Origin: Loktanella salsilacus
Lineage (GTDB): Bacteria > Pseudomonadota > Alphaproteobacteria > Rhodobacterales > Rhodobacteraceae
NCBI RefSeq assembly: GCF_900114485.1
Contig: NZ_FOTF01000014.1
Span: forward strand, 38,246-102,245
Direction of reading: 5' to 3'
DNA: 64,000 nucleotides
Within the stretch, counting starts at the first letter, position 1, and each line of letters opens with the position of its first letter. The translations under genes were made by a program, and so were the position numbers. The notes under the pieces are model-generated. The model worked only from the letters and a program-made list of their open reading frames with translations. It had not been told where the DNA came from and did not search any database. Positions 56,124 through 63,658 of the stretch are shown here, piece by piece.

Positions 56124-57052
56124 CGCACCATCCCCATCCGCTTTAACGACGCCCGCTCAGCCAAGCTAAAGATGCCCACCAAAACCGCCGCCGTAATCGC
56201 CGCCGCAAACAGCGCGGCCCAAGTGACCAGCGGCTGCCCATATTGATCGCCAACCAGCATCCGCGCACCAAATCCGGCCCGCGCACCCGTCGGCAACTCT
56301 CCCACAATCGCGCCGACCAAAGCGGCGGAAATCCCGATCTTGAGCGAGGCAAACAGATAGGGCATTGAAGCCGGCAACCGCAGCTTCCAAAACCCCTGCG
56401 ACGCGCTTGCATGATAGGTACGCAGCAGATCCAGCTGCATCCCGTCCGGGCTCCGCAACCCCTTCACCATGCCAACGACGACAGGAAAGAACGATAGATA
56501 AGCACTGATAATCGCTTTAGGCAGCAAGCCCTGTATCCCAAGCGACCCCAGCATCACGATGATCATCGGGGCCAACGCCAAAATCGGGATCGTCTGACTG
56601 GCAATCGCCCAAGGCATCACACTCAGGTCCATCGTGCGCGAAAACACGATCCCGACGGCCAGCGCGATCCCCAGCGTCGTGCCAATCGCAAATCCCAGCA
56701 GCGTCGCCGACAGCGTCACCCAGCCATGATAGACCAGCGATTTCTTCGACGTCACCTTCACGCCAAAGGTCGTCTTCCACAGCTCTGCCGCAACCTGCTG
56801 CGGCCCCGGCAACCGCGGCCTGTCTAAGACATAAGTCATCGGCACCACCGCCGGATTGCGCAGCGCCAGTGCCACAGCGCCGACGTCCTGCCGCGCGATA
56901 GGCGTATCCGGCACCACGACCACCCCATCACGCTGGGCCTGATCGGCCGCCAGATGGATATTCATCGGCACCACCGACAGCATCCAAACCCCCAGCAACA
57001 CAGCGACAACCGTCAGGATCGGTAGGACACTACGCACGGCATCCCCCATCAT
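56120..57052 (-). CDS. ABC transporter permease (first subunit)
   Basis: A 310-residue permease. After an N-terminal helix (VLPILTVVAVLLGVWMLSVV) there is an extracytoplasmic stretch of about 60 residues, then the usual five-helix core with the coupling loop LLRTYHASASQGFWKLRLPA. I start at the ATG pair reading MMGDAVRS; a TTG overlapping the ATPase stop is in frame but would translate through the GC-rich repeat at 57053-57097. Forms the channel with the 278-residue permease. Confidence 0.88.
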   Translation of the reverse strand: MMGDAVRSVLPILTVVAVLLGVWMLSVVPMNIHLAADQAQRDGVVVVPDTPIARQDVGAVALALRNPAVVPMTYVLDRPRLPGPQQVAAELWKTTFGVKVTSKKSLVYHGWVTLSATLLGFAIGTTLGIALAVGIVFSRTMDLSVMPWAIASQTIPILALAPMIIVMLGSLGIQGLLPKAIISAYLSFFPVVVGMVKGLRSPDGMQLDLLRTYHASASQGFWKLRLPASMPYLFASLKIGISAALVGAIVGELPTGARAGFGARMLVGDQYGQPLVTWAALFAAAITAAVLVGIFSLAERASLKRMGMVR

Positions 57053-57097
57053 CTTGCCAGAAATACTCCCCGCGGAGCGTCCAACGCCGGCCCCAAG
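57053..57097. repeat. Terminator-like intergenic repeat, copy D (ATPase-permease gap)
   Basis: TCTTGCCAGAAATACTCCCC followed by GCGGAG and a GC-rich tail. It aligns with copies A and B over the core CT-x-G-x-C-A-x-AAATAC-x-x-C. It sits directly upstream of the permease ATG and after the ATPase stop. Confidence 0.5.
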
Positions 57098-57105
57098 CAC
57101 CACCC

Positions 57106-57957
57106 TCAATCATCCGCATGCCCCGCCCGCAGTCCGTCCCGCACCCGGTGCGCAATCGCGATAAACTCCGGCGTATCACGAATATCCAGTGGCCTCTCGC
57201 GCGGCAGCGTGCTCTCGATCACATCCGTAATCCGCCCCGGTCGCGGCGACATCACAACGATCTTGGTCGACAGATACACCGCCTCAGGGATGGAGTGTGT
57301 GACGAACCCAATCGTCTTTTCTGTCCGCGCCCACAGCTGCAACAGCTGCTCGTTCAAATGGTCGCGCACGATTTCGTCCAGCGCACCAAAGGGCTCGTCC
57401 ATCAGCAAAATATCCGCATCAAATGCAAGCGCACGCGCAATGCTGGCCCGCTGCTGCATCCCGCCCGACAATTGCCAAGGAAACTTCTTTTCAAACCCCG
57501 CCAGATCAACCAGATCCAACACGCGGGCCACACGTTCCGCCTGCTCCGCCTTGGAAAACCCCATGATCTCTAGCGGCAATTTCACATTCCCGCCAATTGT
57601 CCGCCAAGGATACAGCCCCGCCGCCTGAAACACATAGCCATAAGCCCGCGCTTTGCGCGCCTCCTCTGGCGACATGCCATTTACCGTCAGCTTGCCCCCC
57701 GTCGGAGTCTCTAATCCGGCAATACAGCGCAAAAACGTCGTCTTACCGCAGCCCGAAGGCCCGATGAAGCTGACGAAATCACCTTTATTGATATCAAGAC
57801 TGACATCCTTCAGCGCGTGAACGGGGCCGTCGCCGGTTTGAAAGGTCAGATCGACGGACTTAGCCGCGATAATCGTTGGGGGCGCTGCCCCCGGTCCCGC
57901 AAGCGGGCCCTCCCCCGGAGTGTTTTCAAAAAAGCGAGGATCGGAGGAGGTCACCAT
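57106..57957 (-). CDS. ABC transporter ATP-binding protein
   Basis: A 283-residue ATPase of the SsuB/TauB type. Walker A is FIGPSGCGKTTFLRCIAGLE, the signature is QLSGGMQQRASIARAL, and Walker B is ILLMDEPFGALDEIVRD, with His in FVTHSIPEA. It energises import with the two downstream permeases. Residues about 10-27 (NTPGEGPLAGPGAAPPTII region) are encoded by an inverted copy of the intergenic repeat, so this N-terminus is probably an accidental extension or the start lies further in. It starts eight bases after the dihydropyrimidinase stop. Confidence 0.93.
   Translation of the reverse strand: MVTSSDPRFFENTPGEGPLAGPGAAPPTIIAAKSVDLTFQTGDGPVHALKDVSLDINKGDFVSFIGPSGCGKTTFLRCIAGLETPTGGKLTVNGMSPEEARKARAYGYVFQAAGLYPWRTIGGNVKLPLEIMGFSKAEQAERVARVLDLVDLAGFEKKFPWQLSGGMQQRASIARALAFDADILLMDEPFGALDEIVRDHLNEQLLQLWARTEKTIGFVTHSIPEAVYLSTKIVVMSPRPGRITDVIESTLPRERPLDIRDTPEFIAIAHRVRDGLRAGHADD
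57876..57926. repeat. GC-rich repeat, copy C, inside the ATPase N-terminal coding region
   Basis: On the minus strand it reads CACTCCGGGGGAGGGCCCGC, TTGCGGGACC and GGGGGCAGCGCCCCC, close to copy B (CTCGGGGGAGGCCCC then GGGGGCAGCGCCCC). It codes for a Gly/Pro/Ala-rich stretch of the ATPase. Confidence 0.6.
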
Positions 57958-57965
57958 TGTTTCGC

Positions 57966-59417
57966 TCAAACCCCCGTCGCCGGAATACCCGACCGTTCCA
58001 CCGCCCGCGGTGCCGTCAGCTCTTTCCACGTCGACAGCGCCTCATTGACCGCCCCCTTCGGCGCGCGGGCAACAAATTGCCCATGCCCCGGCTCTGGAAT
58101 GATCGCGCCATCGGCAAAGGCAACACGCCCCCGCGTTAGCGTATAGCGTGGCAGGCCTTTGACCTCTTGCCCCTCGAACACGTTGTAATCGATGGCTGAT
58201 TGCTGGTCGGTCGCGCTGATCGTTTTCGACTTTTCCGGGTCCCACACCACCAGATCGGCGTCCGACCCCACCAGCACGGCACCCTTGCGGGGATAACAGT
58301 TCAGGATCTTGGCAATATTTGTGGATGTCACCGCGACAAATTCGTTCGGCGTCAGCCGCCCGGTGTTCACGCCGTGCGTCCACAGCATCGGAAGCCGATC
58401 CTCCAGTCCGCCAGTCCCATTCGGGATCTTGGTGAAATCGTCCACGCCATTCCGCTTCTGCTCGGTGGTAAAGGCGCAATGATCCGTCGCCACACAGGAC
58501 AACGACCCCGACTGCAAACCAGCCCACAGGCTGTCCTGATGCTGTTTGTTGCGGAACGGCGGCGACATCACGCGCCGCGCCGCATGATCCCAATCGGCGT
58601 TGGCATATTCACTGTCATCCAGCGTCAGATGCTGGATCAGCGGCTCGCCCCAGACGCGCTTGCCCGCCATCCGCGCCCGGCGGATGGCTTCGTGGCTCTC
58701 TTCACAAGACGTATGCACCACATACAGCGGCACGCCCGCCATATCAGCAATCATGATCGCGCGGTTCGTCGCCTCACCCTCGACCTGCGGCGGGCGAGAA
58801 TAGGCATGCGCCTCTGGCCCGGTATTGCCCGCAGCCAACAACTTGGCCGACAGCTCTGCCACGACATCGCCATTCTCGGCATGGACCATTGCGATCCCGC
58901 CCAGCTCTGACAGACGCGAAAACGAGGCATAAAGCTCGTCGTCATTCACCATCAGCGCACCTTTATACGCCATAAAGTGCTTAAACGTCGTAATCCCCCG
59001 CTCGATCACCGCGGGCATTTCGTCGAACACCTGCTTGTCCCACCAGGTCACCGCCATGTGGAAGGAATAATCGCAATGCGCCCGCGTGGATTTGTTGTCC
59101 CACATCTGCAGGGCGTCCAGCATCCCTTGCCCGGGGCTAGGCAATGCGAAGTCGACAACCATCGTCGTGCCGCCCGCCAACGCCGCGCGGGTGCCGGACT
59201 CAAAGTCATCGGCCGAATAGGTGCCCATAAACGGCATCTCTAGGTGGGTATGCGGGTCGATCCCGCCGGGCATGATGTAGCAGCCGGTCGCGTCCAGCAC
59301 CTCATCCCCCTGCAAATCCGGCCCAATCGCCGTGATGACATCCCCCTCGATCAGCACGTCCGCCTTGTAGGTCAGATCGGCGGTCACCACCGTCCCGTTC
59401 TTGATCACCTTGCTCAT
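57966..59417 (-). CDS. hydA: Dihydropyrimidinase (D-hydantoinase family)
   Basis: A 483-residue amidohydrolase that opens the ring of dihydrouracil/dihydrothymine (and hydantoins). Metal ligands: IDPHTHLEMPFMGTYSADDF (two His), the carboxylated lysine in TFKHFMAYKGAL, histidines in AMVHAENGD and VVHTSCEESH, and Asp in CVATDHCAFTTEQK. Length is normal. It stands between the amidase gene (76 bases upstream, gap filled by repeat B) and the ABC ATPase. GGAGACG precedes the ATG. Confidence 0.95.
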   Translation of the reverse strand: MSKVIKNGTVVTADLTYKADVLIEGDVITAIGPDLQGDEVLDATGCYIMPGGIDPHTHLEMPFMGTYSADDFESGTRAALAGGTTMVVDFALPSPGQGMLDALQMWDNKSTRAHCDYSFHMAVTWWDKQVFDEMPAVIERGITTFKHFMAYKGALMVNDDELYASFSRLSELGGIAMVHAENGDVVAELSAKLLAAGNTGPEAHAYSRPPQVEGEATNRAIMIADMAGVPLYVVHTSCEESHEAIRRARMAGKRVWGEPLIQHLTLDDSEYANADWDHAARRVMSPPFRNKQHQDSLWAGLQSGSLSCVATDHCAFTTEQKRNGVDDFTKIPNGTGGLEDRLPMLWTHGVNTGRLTPNEFVAVTSTNIAKILNCYPRKGAVLVGSDADLVVWDPEKSKTISATDQQSAIDYNVFEGQEVKGLPRYTLTRGRVAFADGAIIPEPGHGQFVARAPKGAVNEALSTWKELTAPRAVERSGIPATGV

Positions 59418-59437
59418 ATCACGTCTCCTCGTCCGAC

Positions 59438-59494
59438 CTTCTTCTGGTCACAAATACCTCGGGGGAGGCCCCTTGGGGCCGGGGGCAGCGCCCC
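59438..59494. repeat. Terminator-like intergenic repeat, copy B (amidase-dihydropyrimidinase gap)
   Basis: Plus strand: CTTCTTCTGGTCACAAATAC, CTCGGGGGAGGCCCCTTGGG, GCCGGGGGCAGCGCCCC. On the minus strand this gives stacked GC hairpins followed by GAGGTATTTGTG. It begins at the amidase stop. It shares its core with copy A (dnaN-recF). Confidence 0.65.
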
Positions 59495-60744
59495 TATTCC
59501 GCCACGCCTGCCGTCTCTACCACCGCATGAAGCAGCACATCAGCGCCAGCAGCCGCCCACTCTTTGGAAATCTCTTCCGCCTCGTTATGGCTCAGCCCGT
59601 CCACACAAGGGCACATCACCATCGCGGTCGGATACATCCGGTTAATCCAGCAGGCATCATGCCCAGCGCCAGACACGATATCCATGTGGCTATAACCCAG
59701 CCGCTCTGCCGCATCGCGGATCGCAGTCACGCAACCTTCGTCAAAGGTCACCGGATCGAAATGCCCAACGGGCTCAATCGTGATCCCCAACCCCAGATCA
59801 GCCGCAATCTGCGCCGCCTCGGCCTCCAGTTTCTCGCGCATCGATGTGAGCTTCGCCAAATCGGGCGAACGAAAGTCGATGGTAAACACCGCTTTGCCCG
59901 GGATCACGTTGCGAGAGTTCGGATAGACATTCGCCTGCCCCACAGCACCCACAGCTGCAGGCTGGTGATCCATCGCGATCCGGTGCACCGCCTCGGTAAT
60001 CCGCGCCATGCCCAGACCTGCATTTACCCGCATATTCATCGGGGTAGAGCCTGTATGCGCGTCCTTACCGGTCAGCGTAACCTCTAGCCACCACAGGCCC
60101 TGACCGTGCGTGACAACACCAATCTGCTTATTCTCCGCCTCTAAAATCGGCCCCTGTTCGATGTGCAGCTCAAAGAAAGCATGCATCTTACGTTCGCCGA
60201 CTTTCTCGTCGCCTTCCCAGCCAATGCGCCGCAGTTCGTCACCGAAACGCTTGCCGTCGGCGTCTACCCGGTCCTTGGCCCAGTCTTCTGTGTGCATCCC
60301 AGCAAAGACGCCAGAGGCCAGCATCGCGGGGGCAAAGCGGGTACCCTCCTCGTTCGTCCAGTTCGTCACAACAATCGGGTGCTTCGTCTTGATCCCCAGA
60401 TCGTTCAGCGACCGGATCACCTCTAGTCCGCCCAGCACGCCAAGAATGCCGTCATACTTGCCGCCCGTTGGCTGTGTATCTAGGTGCGAACCGACGTAGA
60501 CTGGCAGCGCGTCCGGGTCCGTGCCTTCGCGCCGGGCGAACATATTGCCCATGCTATCGACACCCATCTTGCAGCCCGCCTTGGCGCACCAGCCAGCGAA
60601 CAGATGACGCCCTTCGCTGTCTTCGTCCGTCAGCGTCTGGCGATTATTGCCGCCTGCAACACCCGGGCCAACCTTGGCCATATCCATCAAGGTGTCCCAC
60701 AAACGATCCGGGTTAATCCTCAGGTTCTCTCCGGGGGCTGCCAT
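59494..60744 (-). CDS. Zn-dependent hydantoinase/carbamoylase-family amidase (beta-ureidopropionase-like)
   Basis: A 416-residue M20-fold amidase. Metal ligands appear in VYVGSHLDTQPTGGKYDG (His, Asp), TNEEGTRFAPAMLASG (Glu), FFELHIEQGPILEAE (His) and CPCVDGLSHNEAEE (His). It should release beta-alanine, CO2 and ammonia from N-carbamoyl-beta-alanine, the step after dihydropyrimidinase; allantoate or L-carbamoyl amino acids are alternatives. First gene of the minus-strand operon, with a RutR-type box 24 bases ahead of its start. Confidence 0.9.
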   Translation of the reverse strand: MAAPGENLRINPDRLWDTLMDMAKVGPGVAGGNNRQTLTDEDSEGRHLFAGWCAKAGCKMGVDSMGNMFARREGTDPDALPVYVGSHLDTQPTGGKYDGILGVLGGLEVIRSLNDLGIKTKHPIVVTNWTNEEGTRFAPAMLASGVFAGMHTEDWAKDRVDADGKRFGDELRRIGWEGDEKVGERKMHAFFELHIEQGPILEAENKQIGVVTHGQGLWWLEVTLTGKDAHTGSTPMNMRVNAGLGMARITEAVHRIAMDHQPAAVGAVGQANVYPNSRNVIPGKAVFTIDFRSPDLAKLTSMREKLEAEAAQIAADLGLGITIEPVGHFDPVTFDEGCVTAIRDAAERLGYSHMDIVSGAGHDACWINRMYPTAMVMCPCVDGLSHNEAEEISKEWAAAGADVLLHAVVETAGVAE

Positions 60745-60768
60745 GGTATTCTCCTGCGTGTTGCCGAT

Positions 60769-60784
60769 TTGACCGTACGGTCAA
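60769..60784. promoter_or_regulatory. RutR-type operator
   Basis: TTGACCGTACGGTCAA is a perfect 16-bp palindrome matching the RutR consensus TTGACC-N4-GGTCAA. It lies between the divergent amidase and rutR-like genes, 24 bases before the amidase start, so RutR bound here should block the catabolic operon until uracil or thymine releases it. Confidence 0.88.
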
Positions 60785-60911
60785 ACAAACGCTAACAGAG
60801 GGTCATACTCAGTCAAGCGTCACGCGCAAAACCATGGCAAATGCTTAAAAAACATGCAGTGGTACACGCGCTGGCTAGACCATGCCGCGTTTTTTAGCGC
60901 ATGGTAAAAAA

Positions 60912-61538
60912 ATGGATGACTTGCCGCCGTTGACCCGCATTCAGACCCGCAACCGTTCTGCCATCATGTCTGGCGGGCTGGACGCTTTTTCAACCGCTGG
61001 CTTCAAGGGCGCGACCCTTGATCAGATCGCCGATGCGGCGGGCCTGTCCAAACCAAACTTGCTTTATTACTTCCCCTCGAAAGAGGCGATTTATGCCGCC
61101 TTGCTCGAAGAGCTGCTCAAAACATGGCTCGACCCGCTGCGGACCCTTGATCCAAACGGCAACCCCATCGAAGAGATCCTCGCCTACGCCCATCGCAAGC
61201 TGGCGATGAGCCGGGATTTCCCCCGCGAAAGCCGCCTGTTTGCCAATGAAATCCTTGCCGGTGCCCCGCAAATTCACGCGGTGCTTGCTGGCCCGCTGCG
61301 CACCCTTGTGGATGAAAAGGCGCAGATCATGCGCGGCTGGATGGACGCCGGATTGATCCGCAAATCCGACCCGCACCACCTGATCTTTTCGATCTGGGCG
61401 CTGACTCAGCATTACGCCGATTTCGACGTTCAGGTGCGCGCCGTCCTTGGCGATGTCGATCCGTTCAGTGGCGCCGACACCTTTGTCGATCACCTCTACC
61501 GGACCCTTCTTCAGCCGCCCGATCAGGACCACTTGTAA
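60912..61538 (+). CDS. rutR: RutR-family (TetR/YcdC) transcriptional regulator
   Basis: A 208-residue regulator. The helix-turn-helix is ATLDQIADAAGLSKPNLLYY with FPSKEAIY; the RutR C-terminal signature includes SRDFPRESRLFANEILAGAP, VDEKAQIMRGWMDAG and HHLIFSIWALTQHYADFDVQ. RutR senses uracil/thymine and controls pyrimidine use. Two starts are possible; I use the ATG reading MDDLPPLTRIQ, with another ten codons upstream. It is divergent from the pyrimidine operon and shares the operator region. Confidence 0.92.
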   Translation: MDDLPPLTRIQTRNRSAIMSGGLDAFSTAGFKGATLDQIADAAGLSKPNLLYYFPSKEAIYAALLEELLKTWLDPLRTLDPNGNPIEEILAYAHRKLAMSRDFPRESRLFANEILAGAPQIHAVLAGPLRTLVDEKAQIMRGWMDAGLIRKSDPHHLIFSIWALTQHYADFDVQVRAVLGDVDPFSGADTFVDHLYRTLLQPPDQDHL

Positions 61539-61592
61539 AGCATATCGCGCAGGATTAATTGCGCGCTTGCTGTCCTCATATGGGTCACTGCC

Positions 61593-63479
61593 ATGTCCCC
61601 CGTCACTACTGGTCACGCCGCGCGCCCTGCCTCGACCGTTGCCCTTGCGCTTGGGTCCGTCGGGGTCGTCTACGGCGATATCGGCACAAGCCCGCTTTAT
61701 GCCCTGCGTGAAGGGCTGGCCGCCGCAACGCGCGGCAGTCCGGCGCAATCCGGCGATGTCCTTGGCATCGTGTCGCTGCTGCTTTGGCTGCTGATCCTGA
61801 TCGCGACCTTTAAATATGTCGTCCTGATCCTGCGCGCCGACAACCGGGGCGAAGGCGGCACGCTGTCCCTGCTCGCCCTTGGCCAGCGCGCCCTTGGCAA
61901 ACGCCGAGGCCTGCTCATATTGGGGATCGTCGGCACCTCGCTGTTCTTTGGCGACGCGATCATCACCCCTGCAATTTCCGTCCTGTCCGCGGTCGAAGGC
62001 GTGACCCTGATCGTCCCGTCCTTCGCGCCATACGTGATTCCCGTCACCATCGGCATCATCATCGCCCTTTTCGCCGCCCAGCGCCGCGGCACCGAAGGCA
62101 TTAGCCGCCTGTTCGGCCCGATCATGCTGGTGTGGTTTGCAATGCTCGCGATCATGGGTCTGATCCACATCGCCGATGACCCGCGTATCCTTGGTGCCTT
62201 CAGCCCGGTCCCCGGCCTGCAATTCCTCTTTACCCACGGGGCCTCTGCCCTGCCGGTCCTTGGCTCGGTCTTTCTGGCGATCACGGGGGCAGAGGCGCTT
62301 TATGCCGACATGGGCCACTTTGGCCGCCGTCCGATCCGCCTCGCGTGGATTTTTGTCGTCTTCCCATCGCTGGCCCTGTCCTATCTGGGCCAAGGCGCGC
62401 TGGTGCTCGCCGACCCCAGCGCCGCCCGCGACCCTTTTTTTCTGATGGCCCCGTCATGGGCGCTGCCCGCCTTGGTCGCCTTTGCCACCGTTGCCACGGT
62501 TATCGCATCGCAGGCCGTGATCACCGGTGCGTTCTCTGTTGCGCACCAGGCCGTGCAAATGGGCCTGCTGCCACGGATGGAGGTGCACCACACCTCTGAA
62601 ACCCAACACGGGCAGATCTACATCCCCCGCATGAACGCGATCCTGCTGCTTTGCGTGGTCGTACTGGTGCTGGCTTTCGGCTCTTCCGCCAGCCTTGCCA
62701 CGGCCTACGGCATCGCCGTGACAGGTGAAATGCTGGTCACAACCATCCTCGCGTTCTTCGTCTACCGCTACCTGTGGAAATGGTCCGTCCCGCTGGCCCT
62801 CGCGATGCTTGCCCCGCTGGCTGTGATCGAAATCGGCCTTTTTGCTGCCAACATGACCAAATTCCTTGAAGGCGGCTATCTGCCCCTGACCGTCGCGGCC
62901 CTATTGGTGATCGTGATGATCACTTGGGTGCGCGGCAGCCGGATCATGCAGGAAAAGTCCCGCGCCGATTCCGTGCCGCTCGCGACTCTCATCACCTCGC
63001 TGAACGGGTCAGAGCATCTGGCCCACGTCAGCGGCACCGCCATGTTCCTGACCGCCGAGTCCGTCGTCGCGCCGCCTGCCTTGCTGCATAACCTTAAACA
63101 CAATCAGGTCCTGCACGAACGCAACTACATCGTCACCGTCGCCACATCGAACGCGCCCCATGTGCCGCCAAACGAACAGGTCGTGATCGAAATGCTCACC
63201 GACGGCTTCACCCGCGTCTTTATCACCTTCGGCTATATGGACGATCCAAACGTGCCCCGCGCCCTGATGATGGCCCGCAAACTTGGCGTAAAGTTCGAGA
63301 TTATGGCCACCTCGTTCTTCATCAACCGTCGCAGTTACAAACTGTCCGACAAAAGCGCCATGCCCGGCTGGCAACAGCGTCTTTATGTGGCAATGACCAA
63401 AACCGCGACTAACGCGCCGGCCTATTACCACCTGCCGCCCAACCGCGTAATTGAACTTGGCCAGCAGATCGTCATCTGA
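61593..63479 (+). CDS. kup: KUP-family potassium uptake protein
   Basis: A 628-residue potassium/proton symporter with twelve predicted membrane helices in the first 440 residues and a cytosolic C-terminal domain. Signatures: GVVYGDIGTSPLYALREG (residues 24-41), FFGDAIITPAISVLSAVEG, GAEALYADMGHFGRRPI, and the tail SFFINRRSYKLSDKSAMPGW. It imports K+ at low affinity when other systems are limiting. It starts 54 bases after rutR on the same strand but is functionally unrelated. Confidence 0.97.
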   Translation: MSPVTTGHAARPASTVALALGSVGVVYGDIGTSPLYALREGLAAATRGSPAQSGDVLGIVSLLLWLLILIATFKYVVLILRADNRGEGGTLSLLALGQRALGKRRGLLILGIVGTSLFFGDAIITPAISVLSAVEGVTLIVPSFAPYVIPVTIGIIIALFAAQRRGTEGISRLFGPIMLVWFAMLAIMGLIHIADDPRILGAFSPVPGLQFLFTHGASALPVLGSVFLAITGAEALYADMGHFGRRPIRLAWIFVVFPSLALSYLGQGALVLADPSAARDPFFLMAPSWALPALVAFATVATVIASQAVITGAFSVAHQAVQMGLLPRMEVHHTSETQHGQIYIPRMNAILLLCVVVLVLAFGSSASLATAYGIAVTGEMLVTTILAFFVYRYLWKWSVPLALAMLAPLAVIEIGLFAANMTKFLEGGYLPLTVAALLVIVMITWVRGSRIMQEKSRADSVPLATLITSLNGSEHLAHVSGTAMFLTAESVVAPPALLHNLKHNQVLHERNYIVTVATSNAPHVPPNEQVVIEMLTDGFTRVFITFGYMDDPNVPRALMMARKLGVKFEIMATSFFINRRSYKLSDKSAMPGWQQRLYVAMTKTATNAPAYYHLPPNRVIELGQQIVI

Positions 63480-63484
63480 TCCGG

Positions 63485-63508
63485 AACCCGGGCCGCAAGG
63501 TCCGGGTT
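63485..63508 (+). terminator. Hairpin after kup
   Basis: AACCCGG-x-CC and GG-x-CCGGGTT form a stem with a GCAA tetraloop, five bases after the kup stop. No T-tract follows, so it may be only a weak terminator or a 3'-end stabiliser. Confidence 0.45.
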
Positions 63509-63538
63509 AAGCCTGCAACCCCTGCAGGAGAACTCGCC

Positions 63539-63658
63539 ATGACTCACACCCTGACCCTGACCGCCATCGCCCCCGTCACCCACGACACGTGGCACCTGAC
63601 CTTCGACCACCCGGCAGGTTTCCAATTCGAACCGGGCCAAGCGACCCATTGGGCCTTA
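63539..63658 (+). pseudogene. Ferredoxin/flavodoxin reductase-like gene, interrupted by an IS
   Basis: The first 40 codons read THTLTLTAIAPVTHDTWHLT, then FDHPAGFQFEPGQATHWAL, the start of an FAD-binding FNR-like beta-barrel (the FxPGQ stretch binds flavin). A strong ribosome site (GCAGGAG) precedes it. At about base 63659 the frame runs into the end of an IS5-type element, so the gene is broken; the remainder presumably lies beyond the window. Confidence 0.8.

Noticed and set aside
60990..62393. Long minus-strand open frame opposite rutR and kup
   Set aside because: Charged, low-complexity translation antisense to two well-identified genes; no motif.
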